64,000 bases of DNA from Holosporales bacterium. GTDB taxonomy: Bacteria; Pseudomonadota; Alphaproteobacteria; RUG11792. The stretch covers positions 49,020 to 113,019 of the forward strand of contig JAISBP010000001.1 of assembly GCA_031266135.1 (NCBI GenBank), written 5' to 3'. This document shows positions 27,313-36,187 of this stretch, in pieces (within the stretch, counting starts at the first letter, position 1; every line of letters starts with the position of its first letter). A model generated the notes under the pieces. That model had not been told where the DNA came from and ran no database searches. It saw only the letters and a list, made by a program, of their open reading frames with translations. The translations under genes were made by a program, and so were the position numbers.

Positions 27313-27948
27313 ATGAAGCATTCCTCTACGAATAAGTCATTAAAGCAGTCTTCTAGGAACTGGATTACCCGTCATGTAAGTGACCCATACGTTATAAGAG
27401 CAAAAAAGGATGGGTACCGCTCCAGGGCTGCCTACAAGCTCATTGAAATACAGGAGAAATACAAAATTATCAGGCATAGCGCTGTCGTCTTAGATTTAGG
27501 GGCTGCGCCAGGAGGGTGGTCTCAGGTTGCTTCAAATATAACTCACAATATAATTGCAATCGATATTCTGGCGATGGATCCGATTCCAAACGTTAAAATA
27601 TTGTGTGGAGATTTTACGGATCCGGATGTCCTATTAGAAATCGAACAAATGATCGGATTTGCCGGTGGAATAGATGTAATCCTGAGTGATATGTGTCCAA
27701 ATACTTGTGGAATTAAAAAGGTCGATCATTTAAGGAGCGTTAGAATGCTGGAGGAAGTAGGGGAATTCTCTATCCGTCATCTTAGGGCTGGAGGAAATTT
27801 AGCGATCAAAGTCTTTCAGGGTGGAGCAGAGCTCGAGATTTTAAACACTTTAAAAAAGAAATTTCAAAAAGTATCATACTTTAAACCGAAATCCAGTCGC
27901 CCAAAATCTCCGGAAATGTATCTTGTAGGTCGCGAATTTAACGCATAA
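27313..27948 (+). CDS. rlmE: 23S rRNA (uridine-2'-O-)-methyltransferase RlmE
   Basis: FtsJ/RrmJ family, methylates U2552 of 23S rRNA. SAM motif I VLDLGAAPGGWSQVA, catalytic Asp in VILSDMCPNTCG, catalytic Lys in NLAIKVFQGG; N-terminal RSRAAYKLIEIQEKY contains the catalytic Lys. I use the ATG at 27313 (MKHSSTNKS); an upstream TTG would add seven residues. The length of 211 residues is normal. Confidence 0.95.
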   Translation: MKHSSTNKSLKQSSRNWITRHVSDPYVIRAKKDGYRSRAAYKLIEIQEKYKIIRHSAVVLDLGAAPGGWSQVASNITHNIIAIDILAMDPIPNVKILCGDFTDPDVLLEIEQMIGFAGGIDVILSDMCPNTCGIKKVDHLRSVRMLEEVGEFSIRHLRAGGNLAIKVFQGGAELEILNTLKKKFQKVSYFKPKSSRPKSPEMYLVGREFNA

Positions 27949-28003
27949 AATCCATGATTCTGACTCTTAATCTAAAAAAACGAAAAAATTAAGTAAAAAA
28001 CTA

Positions 28004-28032
28004 TTGACTCGTTTATGAAAAGGACCGATACT
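28004..28032 (+). promoter_or_regulatory. promoter of 6S-like RNA
   Basis: TTGACT, 17 bp, GATACT. The predicted start is about 7 nt downstream, near 28039. Confidence 0.7.
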
Positions 28033-28038
28033 CTTGTC

Positions 28039-28213
28039 TGAGGAGTTTTGTCGAAAAAGGGGGTTTGCGGCTATGATCTATAGAACCCTATGGGCGTTCA
28101 TGCTTGTTGCAAGCACAATGCTCGAAACTTATCCGTTCAGCTGACACGCGGATCGGATGTCGTTTAACGACCTGATCACCCAAAACCTCCCTTCGTGTTA
28201 AGGGGGGTTTTTG
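28039..28213 (+). ncRNA. ssrS: 6S-like regulatory RNA
   Basis: A non-coding transcript bounded by a consensus promoter and a terminator. GGGGGTTT at 28059 pairs with AAACCTCC at 28183, closing a long irregular hairpin with an open centre, the shape of 6S RNA, which binds sigma70 RNA polymerase. The stretch GTTCATGCTTGTTGCAAGCA and AATGCTCGAAACTTATCCG resemble the conserved centre I remember from alphaproteobacterial 6S RNAs. The mature molecule would be about 140-150 nt. Another structured RNA is possible. Confidence 0.65.
28182..28213 (+). terminator. rho-independent terminator of 6S-like RNA
   Basis: AACCTCCC-TTCGTGTTAA-GGGGGGTTTTT. The left arm also pairs with the 5' part of the RNA, so the two foldings compete. 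Confidence 0.75.
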
Positions 28214-28300
28214 GTTCTGTGGTGTTGGCCATGCTCGTTTTCTGTCGTCAGCATCGTATTTCCCTCAGCACTATATTAAGTGGAGAATAACGGAGGTTGG

Positions 28301-28315
28301 TTAAAGAAACGTTAA
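28301..28315. promoter_or_regulatory. CtrA-type box
   Basis: TTAAAGAAACGTTAA, about 225 nt before the MFS gene and 160 nt before its own predicted promoter. The target is unclear. Confidence 0.4.
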
Positions 28316-28473
28316 CAGGTGAGGCCACTGGATAATATTTTAACTCCGTATGATATCTCAGTCATATATTTATAGTAGCTTATTCTGTTCTGTGCTTCTA
28401 ATTTAAAAGAGCATGTTATTAATGCTTTAGATTCACATCTTTTTCGGAGTGGCTTCTCACTTTATTATCGGGT

Positions 28474-28503
28474 TTGCCATTATGATTCATCGTATGCTAC
28501 AAT
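28474..28503 (+). promoter_or_regulatory. predicted promoter of MFS-dapD operon
   Basis: TTGCCA, 18 bp, TACAAT; 37 nt before the ATG of the MFS gene. Confidence 0.5.
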
Positions 28504-28540
28504 ACCTCTGATTATCGAGAAATCGAGATCTTTCTTACGA

Positions 28541-29854
28541 ATGCAGGACAATACATCATCGGATCGGAGTAAATCTGGCCAATTAAGTGATGCTTCGACG
28601 GCGTCACCATCGTCACGGCAAAGGAGAGATGGGAAGATCCCTCTGACCGTCTGGCAGATCGGGCTCATGATGTTCCTAATGAATACGGCCTTCGTCATGA
28701 CGTATAGCTTTTCTGGTCTTTATCTAAAGCACGCCATCGGTGTATCCGCCATTTTCATTGGATTTTTGGAGGGGATCTGCGAAACAATTTCCCATCTTAT
28801 GAAGCTTCTTTCTGGAATGTTGAGTGATTACTTGGGTAATCGAAAACGGATCATGATATGTGGGTACATTTTATCGGTCCTCAGTCGTCCACTCCTCGCG
28901 ATCTCCAATAGTTTCATTTTGGTATTTTCGGCGAGGGCAGCCGAAAGGTTTGGTAATGGAATCCAGGGATCACCACGAGACGCAATTGTGGCCGATATAG
29001 CCCCTAGAAAAAAGATTGGAGCATCGTATGGCCTAAAACGCAGCCTCGCATATTTAGGATCCCTATGCGGCGGAGCTCTTGGATTCTACATCATGAAATG
29101 GACGGGGAATAATTACCAATGCGTCTTTGCATTAGCGTCTATTCCGGCGATCGCAGCATTACTTATATTATTATTTTTCGTTAAAGAGCCAAATCGCTTC
29201 GATCATCCTGCGATTACATCGGAAGCTCCCATGCCGTCCCCCAAGCTCAAGCCAAAGTTTTCATTTAAAAGCTTCAGGTATCTGAGTTCGGCTTTTTGGC
29301 TGCTCATGCTCATCAATTTCATCTTCATGATGGCGCGGATGAACGAGACATTCCTGATCCTGAGGATGAATGAGGGATTTCAACCGGATCCGATGTTCGC
29401 GCCAGTCGTGATGATAATCTTCAATATTGGGACGTCAATATCGTCGTACCCCATCGGAATCGTCGGCGATCGCTTCGATAGAATTAAAATTTTATTTATC
29501 GGGATGGCGTTCCTCATCATCGCTGATATCCTCATGTTTTCCGCGATGTCCAGCACCATCATGTGTATAGGAATCCTTTTTTGGGGGATGCAGCTCGGGA
29601 CCACCCAAAACGTCTTCGTTTCATTGATTGCTGAGAAGGTGCCGGAGGATCTCAGGGGAACCGGTCTCGGCATATACTGGCTCATCAATGCGATCTCGGC
29701 ATTCGTGGCCGATACGTTGGCCGGCTTCGTGGCACACCACGTCTCATTGAATTGCATCTTTGTTTCGAGTGGGATCATCGGCGTCACGGCATTATTGGTC
29801 CTGGCCCTCATAGTGAATACCATTCAACATGGATTTAGGAGTAGAAAAAGATGA
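28541..29854 (+). CDS. MFS transporter
   Basis: 437 residues with about 12 predicted membrane helices after a hydrophilic 30-residue N-terminus. The loop motif GMLSDYLGNRKRIMICGY between helices 2 and 3 is the MFS signature, and its counterpart GIVGDRFDRIKILFIGM lies in the second half. FGNGIQGSPRDAIVAD resembles drug or sugar-alcohol MFS carriers, but the substrate cannot be deduced. The stop codon overlaps the dapD start by 4 nt (ATGA). Confidence 0.88.
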   Translation: MQDNTSSDRSKSGQLSDASTASPSSRQRRDGKIPLTVWQIGLMMFLMNTAFVMTYSFSGLYLKHAIGVSAIFIGFLEGICETISHLMKLLSGMLSDYLGNRKRIMICGYILSVLSRPLLAISNSFILVFSARAAERFGNGIQGSPRDAIVADIAPRKKIGASYGLKRSLAYLGSLCGGALGFYIMKWTGNNYQCVFALASIPAIAALLILLFFVKEPNRFDHPAITSEAPMPSPKLKPKFSFKSFRYLSSAFWLLMLINFIFMMARMNETFLILRMNEGFQPDPMFAPVVMIIFNIGTSISSYPIGIVGDRFDRIKILFIGMAFLIIADILMFSAMSSTIMCIGILFWGMQLGTTQNVFVSLIAEKVPEDLRGTGLGIYWLINAISAFVADTLAGFVAHHVSLNCIFVSSGIIGVTALLVLALIVNTIQHGFRSRKR

Positions 29855-30795
29855 CTGATATTACGGATTTAAAAAATAAAATAGACGCTTTTACTAAATC
29901 TGACGCTGATTCACTGAATCCTGATGAAGTATTAGATGCCGTCGCCATGGTCATAGATCTCTTGAATCGGGGGCACATTAGAGTAGCCGAAGAAAAGGAT
30001 GGTACCTGGGTCGTTAATACATGGATAAAGCAGGCGATCCTCTTTGGATTTAAGTTCAGGAAAGCAAAGAGGCAGTCTCCCGATGGCTTCGATAAATTCG
30101 CCATTAGAATTCTTTCGAAACCTCCAGAATCAGAATTATTGGAAGGAGACACGGAGCACAGAACCGCAGCGTACTTGAGTGTACGTGAGGATTCGAGCAC
30201 CGAATCGACGCACCAAGAAGCTGATTGTGAAGAGTTACGAAAGAATTCTATTTTATCGGTGGATTCTACGGATAATCTTAGTTATAGAAAGGCACCGGGT
30301 GCCATCATTCGAGAGGGAGTATACATTGGGCGGGATGCCGTCATCATGCCGAGCTACATCAATATCGGGGCGTATATAGGTGAACGAACCATGATAGACA
30401 TAAATGCGGCGATAGGCTCATGTGCTCAAATCGGAAAGAATTGCCATATTGCTGCACTGGCTTGCATTGGAGGCGTCCTGGAGCCCGCCACTGATAGACC
30501 CGTCATCATCGGAGATGACTGTTTCATAGGAGCGCAGAGTGCAATCCTGGAAGGCATAATCGTTGAGCCCAATTCAGTCATCGCCGCCGGTGTTACGATC
30601 TCTTCTTCGACGAAGATCATAGATCGTAATACAGGAGAGATAACGCATGAAATTATCCCCGAAAACTCGGTCGTAATTTCGGGGAGTTATCCTAGTGGTG
30701 GCCTCAACATACCATGCGCCATCATCGTCAAGAAGATCGACTCCAATACACGCAAGAAAACCAGTATCAATGAAATACTACGGACGGTTGAGTAG
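29851..30795 (+). CDS. dapD: tetrahydrodipicolinate N-succinyltransferase with repeat insert
   Basis: DapD makes N-succinyl-2-amino-6-oxopimelate for lysine and diaminopimelate. The N-terminal helical domain (RVAEEKDGTWVVNTWIKQAIL) and the left-handed beta-helix (PSYINIGAYIGERTMIDINA, GSCAQIGKNCHIAALACIGG, IGDDCFIGAQSAILEGIIV) are intact. Between them about 49 residues come from a type 1 palindromic repeat (RILSKPPESELLEGDTEHRT through EELRKNSI), so the protein has 314 residues instead of about 275. The insert lies in the domain linker, away from the trimer active site, so activity is plausible. Translationally coupled to the MFS gene. Confidence 0.94.
   Translation: MTDITDLKNKIDAFTKSDADSLNPDEVLDAVAMVIDLLNRGHIRVAEEKDGTWVVNTWIKQAILFGFKFRKAKRQSPDGFDKFAIRILSKPPESELLEGDTEHRTAAYLSVREDSSTESTHQEADCEELRKNSILSVDSTDNLSYRKAPGAIIREGVYIGRDAVIMPSYINIGAYIGERTMIDINAAIGSCAQIGKNCHIAALACIGGVLEPATDRPVIIGDDCFIGAQSAILEGIIVEPNSVIAAGVTISSSTKIIDRNTGEITHEIIPENSVVISGSYPSGGLNIPCAIIVKKIDSNTRKKTSINEILRTVE
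30104..30251 (+). repeat. palindromic repeat element, type 1 (copy F), inside dapD
   Basis: In-frame insert in dapD with no stops, in the same reading frame of the element as in aspS, ispDF and addB. It is a shorter version lacking the GDEYKY segment. Confidence 0.92.
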
Positions 30796-30885
30796 GTTTT
30801 ACGTTCATCATTTAAATATATCTTTTAACCTTCTAATAAAGTTATTACGAACGTGCGTACTCTGAAAGGAGATGATTATGAAGAG

Positions 30886-32016
30886 TCACGGAATAAGGCT
30901 GCTGAGCATATACTCCAGGCATTCCTTTTTATTTTTTGTAAAATCGTGATTGATCCACCATCTCTCGCAGTCTTGTATGCGTTTTGAAGCATTTTTAAAT
31001 CCACACGGCAAGTCTCCGAATTGGACGGGGAAAGTAGGCAATTTGCCAGAAGGTAGTTCGAACTTTTCGTCGATGATACCATATTTAAATTTGAGAATCG
31101 CTTGAATTTCACGTAGGAAATCTAATCCTTTTTTATAGAAGCAATACATTTGGCTCTCGTTTTCGTATTTTCTATATTCTTTAATCCTTGCTTTTTGAAT
31201 CTTCGTTAGATGTAATTTGAGCATTAAATCATTATATTCAAATAGAATGTATAGCTTTATTTCTAAATTATTTAAGTCGTCCAATATGTCTATCCCGAAT
31301 TTTCTCCATTCGTTAATTCTCGTGAATATATCATTGAATATTCCGGAATCGACGGCGAAGGTCATTATACTTGAAGCATGTTTAGACATTAAAATGCCGA
31401 ATAATTCTTTTTGAATTCTTTCGATCGAGACCTTCGATACATTTGGAGCGGAGATTTTGATCACATCACAGTATCGATTACTTAAATCTCCCAAAGCCCC
31501 GCAGAATCTGTAATACCTGAAGATTCTGAGGTAATCTTCATTGATTCTTTCGATCGGATCCCCTATAAATTTCACAATTTTCCCTTCTAAATCTTGTATT
31601 CCATTGAAGTAATCGAATAACTCACCCTTCATATTGACATACAGAGCATTCACAGTAAAATCACGGCGTTTTGCATCTTCTTCAAATGATGAGGATTCAG
31701 AGATCGTGCATCCCCGCCCAAAGCATTCCTGATCGGTCCTAAGGGTAGTCAGCTCAAACTTCTTCTCATTTATTAGGACTGTGATTGAACCATACTTTAA
31801 TCCGGTTGGTATACAACTTACGCCTCCGCTCTCCAGGATGCTCACAACATGCTTAATATCGCATTGCACGGCGATATCTAGGTCGTCGCTCTTGATGCCA
31901 AGGATTGCGTCTCGTACACAGCCACCGACGAACCTGGCCTCGATATTATTTCTCTCCAAGATACCGAGGAGCTTTTTGGTCTCTGGATAATATAGAAAGT
32001 AAAAATCGTAATTCAA
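30886..32016 (-). CDS. cca: CCA-adding enzyme / poly(A) polymerase family
   Basis: 376-residue class II nucleotidyltransferase: FVGGCVRDAILG and the metal-binding pair DDLDIAV in the head, EDAKRRDFTVNALY, then the helical neck and body (RINEDYLRIFRYYRF). In alphaproteobacteria this single protein usually adds CCA to tRNA 3' ends. The start is TTG overlapping the rph stop (TTGA). Pairing with rph, the tRNA 3' trimming exonuclease, makes a tRNA-end maturation operon. Confidence 0.93.
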   Translation of the reverse strand: MNYDFYFLYYPETKKLLGILERNNIEARFVGGCVRDAILGIKSDDLDIAVQCDIKHVVSILESGGVSCIPTGLKYGSITVLINEKKFELTTLRTDQECFGRGCTISESSSFEEDAKRRDFTVNALYVNMKGELFDYFNGIQDLEGKIVKFIGDPIERINEDYLRIFRYYRFCGALGDLSNRYCDVIKISAPNVSKVSIERIQKELFGILMSKHASSIMTFAVDSGIFNDIFTRINEWRKFGIDILDDLNNLEIKLYILFEYNDLMLKLHLTKIQKARIKEYRKYENESQMYCFYKKGLDFLREIQAILKFKYGIIDEKFELPSGKLPTFPVQFGDLPCGFKNASKRIQDCERWWINHDFTKNKKECLEYMLSSLIP

Positions 32017-32744
32017 CTCTTTATGCCCAGGGCAATTCTTTGTTTCTCAATCAGATCTATTTTACCTTTCTTGGCAAGATTTAGAAGACATTCAAATTCA
32101 TCTTCTAGGAAAGGTCTTTTTTCGCCACACGCTTGAATCTCCACGATACCATTGCTGGACATAATGAAATTTGCGTCAATCTCGGCGTTGGAATCCTCAA
32201 TGTATTCTAGGTCTAATAGAGGAGTTTTTTCAACGATACCGCATGAGATGGCTACGACGTGATCTTTTATTGGATCAGCCGATATTCGTTTAGCTTTTAT
32301 GAGCTTTTGACATGCCAATGATAAGGCCACGAATGCACCTGTAATACAGGCAGTCCTCGTTCCTCCATCAGCCTGAATGACATCGCAATCGATCTTGATT
32401 TGTCTTTCACCTAAGATACCTAGATCAACGACTGACCTCAAAGACCTCCCGATTAAGCGCTGTATTTCTAATGTCCTTCCAGATTGCCTACCTTTCGCGG
32501 CTTCTCGATCTGTACGATCACTACAGGAGCATGGTAACATCCCGTATTCGGCGGTTATCCATCCACTTTTGGTATTCTTCAAAAAAGGTGGGACACGTTC
32601 CTCGATTGTAGCGGCACACAAGACCTGTGTATTTCCAAATTTAACGAAACAGGAGCCATCTCCATGATGATAATAATGAGGGATGAGTATAACGGATCGT
32701 AATTCATCATACTGCCTATTAAGGAATCTTTTGAACATCATCAT
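32013..32744 (-). CDS. rph: ribonuclease PH
   Basis: Phosphorolytic 3' exonuclease that trims tRNA precursors; 243 residues. Motifs: GNTQVLCAATIEERVPPFL, AEYGMLPCS, R-x-GRQSGRTLEIQRLIGRSLR and the phosphate/metal site DCDVIQADGGTRTACITGA. Translation may begin at any of three clustered Met codons (MMMFKR). It is co-transcribed and overlaps with cca; divergent from murC. Confidence 0.96.
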   Translation of the reverse strand: MMMFKRFLNRQYDELRSVILIPHYYHHGDGSCFVKFGNTQVLCAATIEERVPPFLKNTKSGWITAEYGMLPCSCSDRTDREAAKGRQSGRTLEIQRLIGRSLRSVVDLGILGERQIKIDCDVIQADGGTRTACITGAFVALSLACQKLIKAKRISADPIKDHVVAISCGIVEKTPLLDLEYIEDSNAEIDANFIMSSNGIVEIQACGEKRPFLEDEFECLLNLAKKGKIDLIEKQRIALGIKS

Positions 32745-32934
32745 CGTATTAATAACGCGCTGATAAGAAATTATAGCATAAAAATAGTCTCCATTCTAAA
32801 ATCTCCATAATCCGCTTCTTGTCACGTCAATTCTCATGCTCACTTAAAGTTAACCCATAACAATGTAATAGTGCGGAGAAGTAGTGTCTTTATGTTTTAT
32901 AATGGCCTTGAAAAATTAACTACTTGAGTATGGT

Positions 32935-34353
32935 ATGTTCGGGATTTGTGATGACGATGAGATAATTCATTTCATTGGGCTCGGTGGGGTAGGCATGAGT
33001 GGTATCGCCGAGATCCTGCATTCTCTTGGGTATACTATCAAGGGAAGTGATATCCGGCACTCGCAGCACATAGAACGCCTCGAGCGCCTTGGTATTACGG
33101 CATTCATTGGTCACGATAAAACAAACGTAGCCAATGCGGATGTTGTTGTATATTCATCGGCCATTCATCCGGATAATCCGGAATTACTAAGGGCCCGAGA
33201 GCTTAGGATCCCATGCCTCACGAGGGCCGAGATGCTATCCCAGATAGTGCGCCTCAAAAAATCGATAGTAGTTTCTGGGTCGCATGGGAAGACGACGGTG
33301 ACTTCCATCTGTGCCTCGATCCTAGAGATGGCCGCCTTCGATCCAACCGTCATCAATGGAGGTGTCATAAATTCGTATAAAACGAACGCCAAACTGGGAT
33401 GTGGAGACTGGACAGTCGTCGAATCCGATGAATCGGATGGGAGCTTCGTGCAGCTATTCCCAACCATCGGGATAATAACCAATATCGATAATGAGCACGT
33501 AAATCATTATGGCTCTTTATCCAATCTAAAGAATGCATTCAAATCATTTTTCACTAATCTACCCTTCTACGGAACGGGGATAGCATGTATCGACGATCCA
33601 AATGTCGCCGAAATAATAGGGGATATAATGGATAGAAATATCGTGACGTACGCCATCAGAGAAAATGCCATGTTGCGGGCCATTAATATTAGGAAAGATA
33701 AGGACGGTTCATTATTTGATGTAAAGCTCGAGGACGATATTTTAAGGGACATATACATCCCGATGCTTGGGGACCATAACATCCTTAACGCATTATCGGC
33801 GATCGCGATGTCACGAATCCTCAAAATAGAGCCGGATACAGTACGGAAAACTTTGGCATCATTCACGGGAGTTAATCGAAGGTTTACTATAATAGGTAGC
33901 ATGGGCGGTATCACGTTTGTTGATGACTATGCACACCATCCGACCGAGATTAGAGTCCTCATAAATGCCGCGAAGCAAAAGACAATTCATGGCAAAGTGG
34001 TAATCGTTTGTCAGCCCCATAGATTCACGAGATTAAACACATTATTTAACGAGTTTTGTACGTGCTTTGATGGTGCTGACGTCATAATACTGACACCGGT
34101 ATATAAAGCCGATGACTCAGAAACCTCAAATATTACATCCAAAAATCTTTACGAAGCATTAAACGATGTTGGTAAAAATGTGACATTAACTGACGACCAG
34201 GGAGATGTAGAGGACGTTCTGTGTAAATTGATGAATGAGGGTACATTGAGTAGTGGAGATATCATCCTATTCGCTGGAGCCGGTAATATTTCAAGATGGG
34301 GGCATGATATATACGAGAAGCTCATGGCTGACCGCAGTGAACGAATATTGTAA
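32935..34353 (+). CDS. murC: UDP-N-acetylmuramate--L-alanine ligase
   Basis: Adds L-alanine to UDP-MurNAc in peptidoglycan synthesis; 472 residues. N-terminal Rossmann segment FIGLGGVGMSGIAEI, ATP loop VSGSHGKTTVTSI (about residue 115), central VVESDESDGSF and DNEHVNHYG, C-terminal DDYAHHPTEI. All are typical. It stands alone, away from other mur genes, so the dcw cluster is broken up. A truncated repeat lies directly after the stop codon. Confidence 0.96.
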   Translation: MFGICDDDEIIHFIGLGGVGMSGIAEILHSLGYTIKGSDIRHSQHIERLERLGITAFIGHDKTNVANADVVVYSSAIHPDNPELLRARELRIPCLTRAEMLSQIVRLKKSIVVSGSHGKTTVTSICASILEMAAFDPTVINGGVINSYKTNAKLGCGDWTVVESDESDGSFVQLFPTIGIITNIDNEHVNHYGSLSNLKNAFKSFFTNLPFYGTGIACIDDPNVAEIIGDIMDRNIVTYAIRENAMLRAINIRKDKDGSLFDVKLEDDILRDIYIPMLGDHNILNALSAIAMSRILKIEPDTVRKTLASFTGVNRRFTIIGSMGGITFVDDYAHHPTEIRVLINAAKQKTIHGKVVIVCQPHRFTRLNTLFNEFCTCFDGADVIILTPVYKADDSETSNITSKNLYEALNDVGKNVTLTDDQGDVEDVLCKLMNEGTLSSGDIILFAGAGNISRWGHDIYEKLMADRSERIL

Positions 34354-34360
34354 TTAATAA

Positions 34361-34432
34361 AGTACACGGCAGGGCTGTTCGCCGTCTTTCCTTCCAATAA
34401 TTCTAATTCTGGAGATTTTGAAAAAGATCTAA
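34361..34432 (-). repeat. palindromic repeat element, type 1, half copy (copy G)
   Basis: Only the half ending GATTTTGAAAAAGATCTA remains, just after murC. An ATG follows its end as in other copies, but the frame is only 12 codons long. Confidence 0.75.
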
Positions 34433-34485
34433 TGGATCTTTTTGATGAATCCTGTATTCTTAACTAAGAATTCTCGTGGATATAT

Positions 34486-34500
34486 TTAATGAATTATTAA
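34486..34500 (+). promoter_or_regulatory. CtrA-type box upstream of secreted gene
   Basis: TTAATGAATTATTAA, identical to the box at 9726, 49 nt before the start codon; TATACT and TATAAT hexamers lie downstream. Confidence 0.65.
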
Positions 34501-34549
34501 TAATATTATACTAAACTACGTCTATAATGATTATTTAGGAGTAAAGACT

Positions 34550-34966
34550 ATGAATAGATTCCTGAAGAGCATAGCATTTTTAATGATAATCGCAGCAATG
34601 TTTATGCGATACGAGGATGTAAAAGCAGATGGTGAGCCTGTCACACGTGAAGAATTAAACAGTCTCCGAGAAAATTTGGAATCAAGGATTAACGATTTAT
34701 CAGATCTGAACCGTAGGGTTAACGATTTAGAAAGAATACAGGACAATCCTTACAACAATGAAATCGTCAGATTGTTTTTGGGGCGTCCAGTTGGATTGAG
34801 CATATTTCTAGCTACCGGAACCGTTCCATTGATTACTTGGGTATTACTAACCGATCAAGACATGAGTCATAAGTTCATGGCCGGAATGGCTGGGATAATC
34901 GGGTTCTCTGCCATTCAATGTTTGTGGTATCGTTATGAAAAGCGTAAACAAGCTGTGTGCATTTAG
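34550..34966 (+). CDS. predicted exported protein with coiled coil and membrane hairpin
   Basis: 138 residues: signal peptide (MNRFLKSIAFLMIIAAMFM), then a heptad-rich stretch (VTREELNSLRENLESRI, RRVNDLERIQ), then two hydrophobic segments (VGLSIFLATGTVPLITWVLL and KFMAGMAGIIGFSAIQCLW) and a basic tail. The same layout (signal, short coiled coil, C-terminal hydrophobic pair) appears in the protein at 62640, suggesting a small family. Good ribosome binding site (TTTAGGAGTAAAGACT-ATG) and a CtrA-type box. Confidence 0.75.
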   Translation: MNRFLKSIAFLMIIAAMFMRYEDVKADGEPVTREELNSLRENLESRINDLSDLNRRVNDLERIQDNPYNNEIVRLFLGRPVGLSIFLATGTVPLITWVLLTDQDMSHKFMAGMAGIIGFSAIQCLWYRYEKRKQAVCI

Positions 34967-35115
34967 GTACGTTCTTGTTTTTAGGCCCCTCCTTATTTTC
35001 TCACAATAATTGAGATTAAACGTTTGAGTTTGATTGCCCGTTTTTGAATGGCTTACATAACTGATTCTGCTACAATACTGCGTATGTATTTTGTTATAAA
35101 TTTGAACCTTTAAAC

Positions 35116-36030
35116 GTGTTTTCGAATATTATTCAGTCAGTTATATCTCGAAAAGATCTTGTGCGTCATGAATTGGAACTCGTCGATGAAGCAATGAAAA
35201 ACCTCCTGTGCGCTAACTTTTTACATAATCGGCAGATACTCAGTTTAATGATGAATGGTAAGCGTATGCGATCAATATTGTTTCTTAATCTTACGAAAAG
35301 ATTTCATGATAGCAGCATGGAGCATTCAGATATGTTTGAGAAGCAGGTCTGGACAATTGCTCTGATAGAATCACTACATTTAGCATCTCTAATCCATGAT
35401 GACATTATAGACGACAATCCGTCGAGGAGGGGTGTTGATTCCTGTCAAAAAATATTGGGACGTAAGTTCAGTGTTCTATTTAGTGATTATATCTTTGCGC
35501 ATACATCAAAGAAATTTCTACGAATACATAGAGGGAATCAATTTATACAGAACATATTCCTAAAGGAGTGCTCATCGACAGCCCTGGGAGCCGTGCTAGA
35601 ACAAGGATTAACTCTTGAATCATCGATTAAAGAATGTCTTCGAGTAGCATCACTCAAAACATCATCATTTTTTAAATTATCATGTTTCATGGGTTCCTAT
35701 TTATCAACAAATAACTTTCAATTATCTTTAAAGGCCGCTACGTTTGGAACGTGCTTCGGCATCATATATCAAATACAAAATGATCTTGATTGTTATAAAT
35801 TTAAAGATTCCTCTGAATCAGAGGATTATATACAACAGAATATTACTCTCCCAGTATTAATTCTAAATAATTCATTAAGGTTCAATGCCTTCAACGTAAG
35901 AGAAACTCCGCAAATACATTACGAAAAAATTCAAGAAAAGCTTAGTTCTAGAGAGTTTAAAGTCGTCTTGGAGAGCCTGATTGGGAAGTATATAGAAATC
36001 ATCGATGCATTTCTAGAGTCTATGTTATAG
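35116..36030 (+). CDS. polyprenyl diphosphate synthase
   Basis: Trans-prenyltransferase of the IspB/GGPPS type, 304 residues. GKRMRSILF, first Asp-rich motif LIHDDIIDDNPSRRG (about residue 95-110). The second Asp-rich motif is altered: QIQNDLDCYKF in place of Q-x-x-DDxxD, i.e. the first Asp is Asn. It would elongate isoprenoid units from the MEP pathway for ubiquinone. The GTG start has no clear ribosome binding site. The altered motif could reduce activity. Confidence 0.87.
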   Translation: MFSNIIQSVISRKDLVRHELELVDEAMKNLLCANFLHNRQILSLMMNGKRMRSILFLNLTKRFHDSSMEHSDMFEKQVWTIALIESLHLASLIHDDIIDDNPSRRGVDSCQKILGRKFSVLFSDYIFAHTSKKFLRIHRGNQFIQNIFLKECSSTALGAVLEQGLTLESSIKECLRVASLKTSSFFKLSCFMGSYLSTNNFQLSLKAATFGTCFGIIYQIQNDLDCYKFKDSSESEDYIQQNITLPVLILNNSLRFNAFNVRETPQIHYEKIQEKLSSREFKVVLESLIGKYIEIIDAFLESML

Positions 36031-36187
36031 GGGCAGTTATGAATTAGAAGTCAACATATCAAGACATTATTTCATTGTTGAATCATACATATAATTTTAG
36101 ATTCATAATTTCTTAATTTTTTATATTTAGAATACCGTTGTATCTATTTCGATAGAAAAAGAGCTTACCTGAGGAATTATTCTAAAC

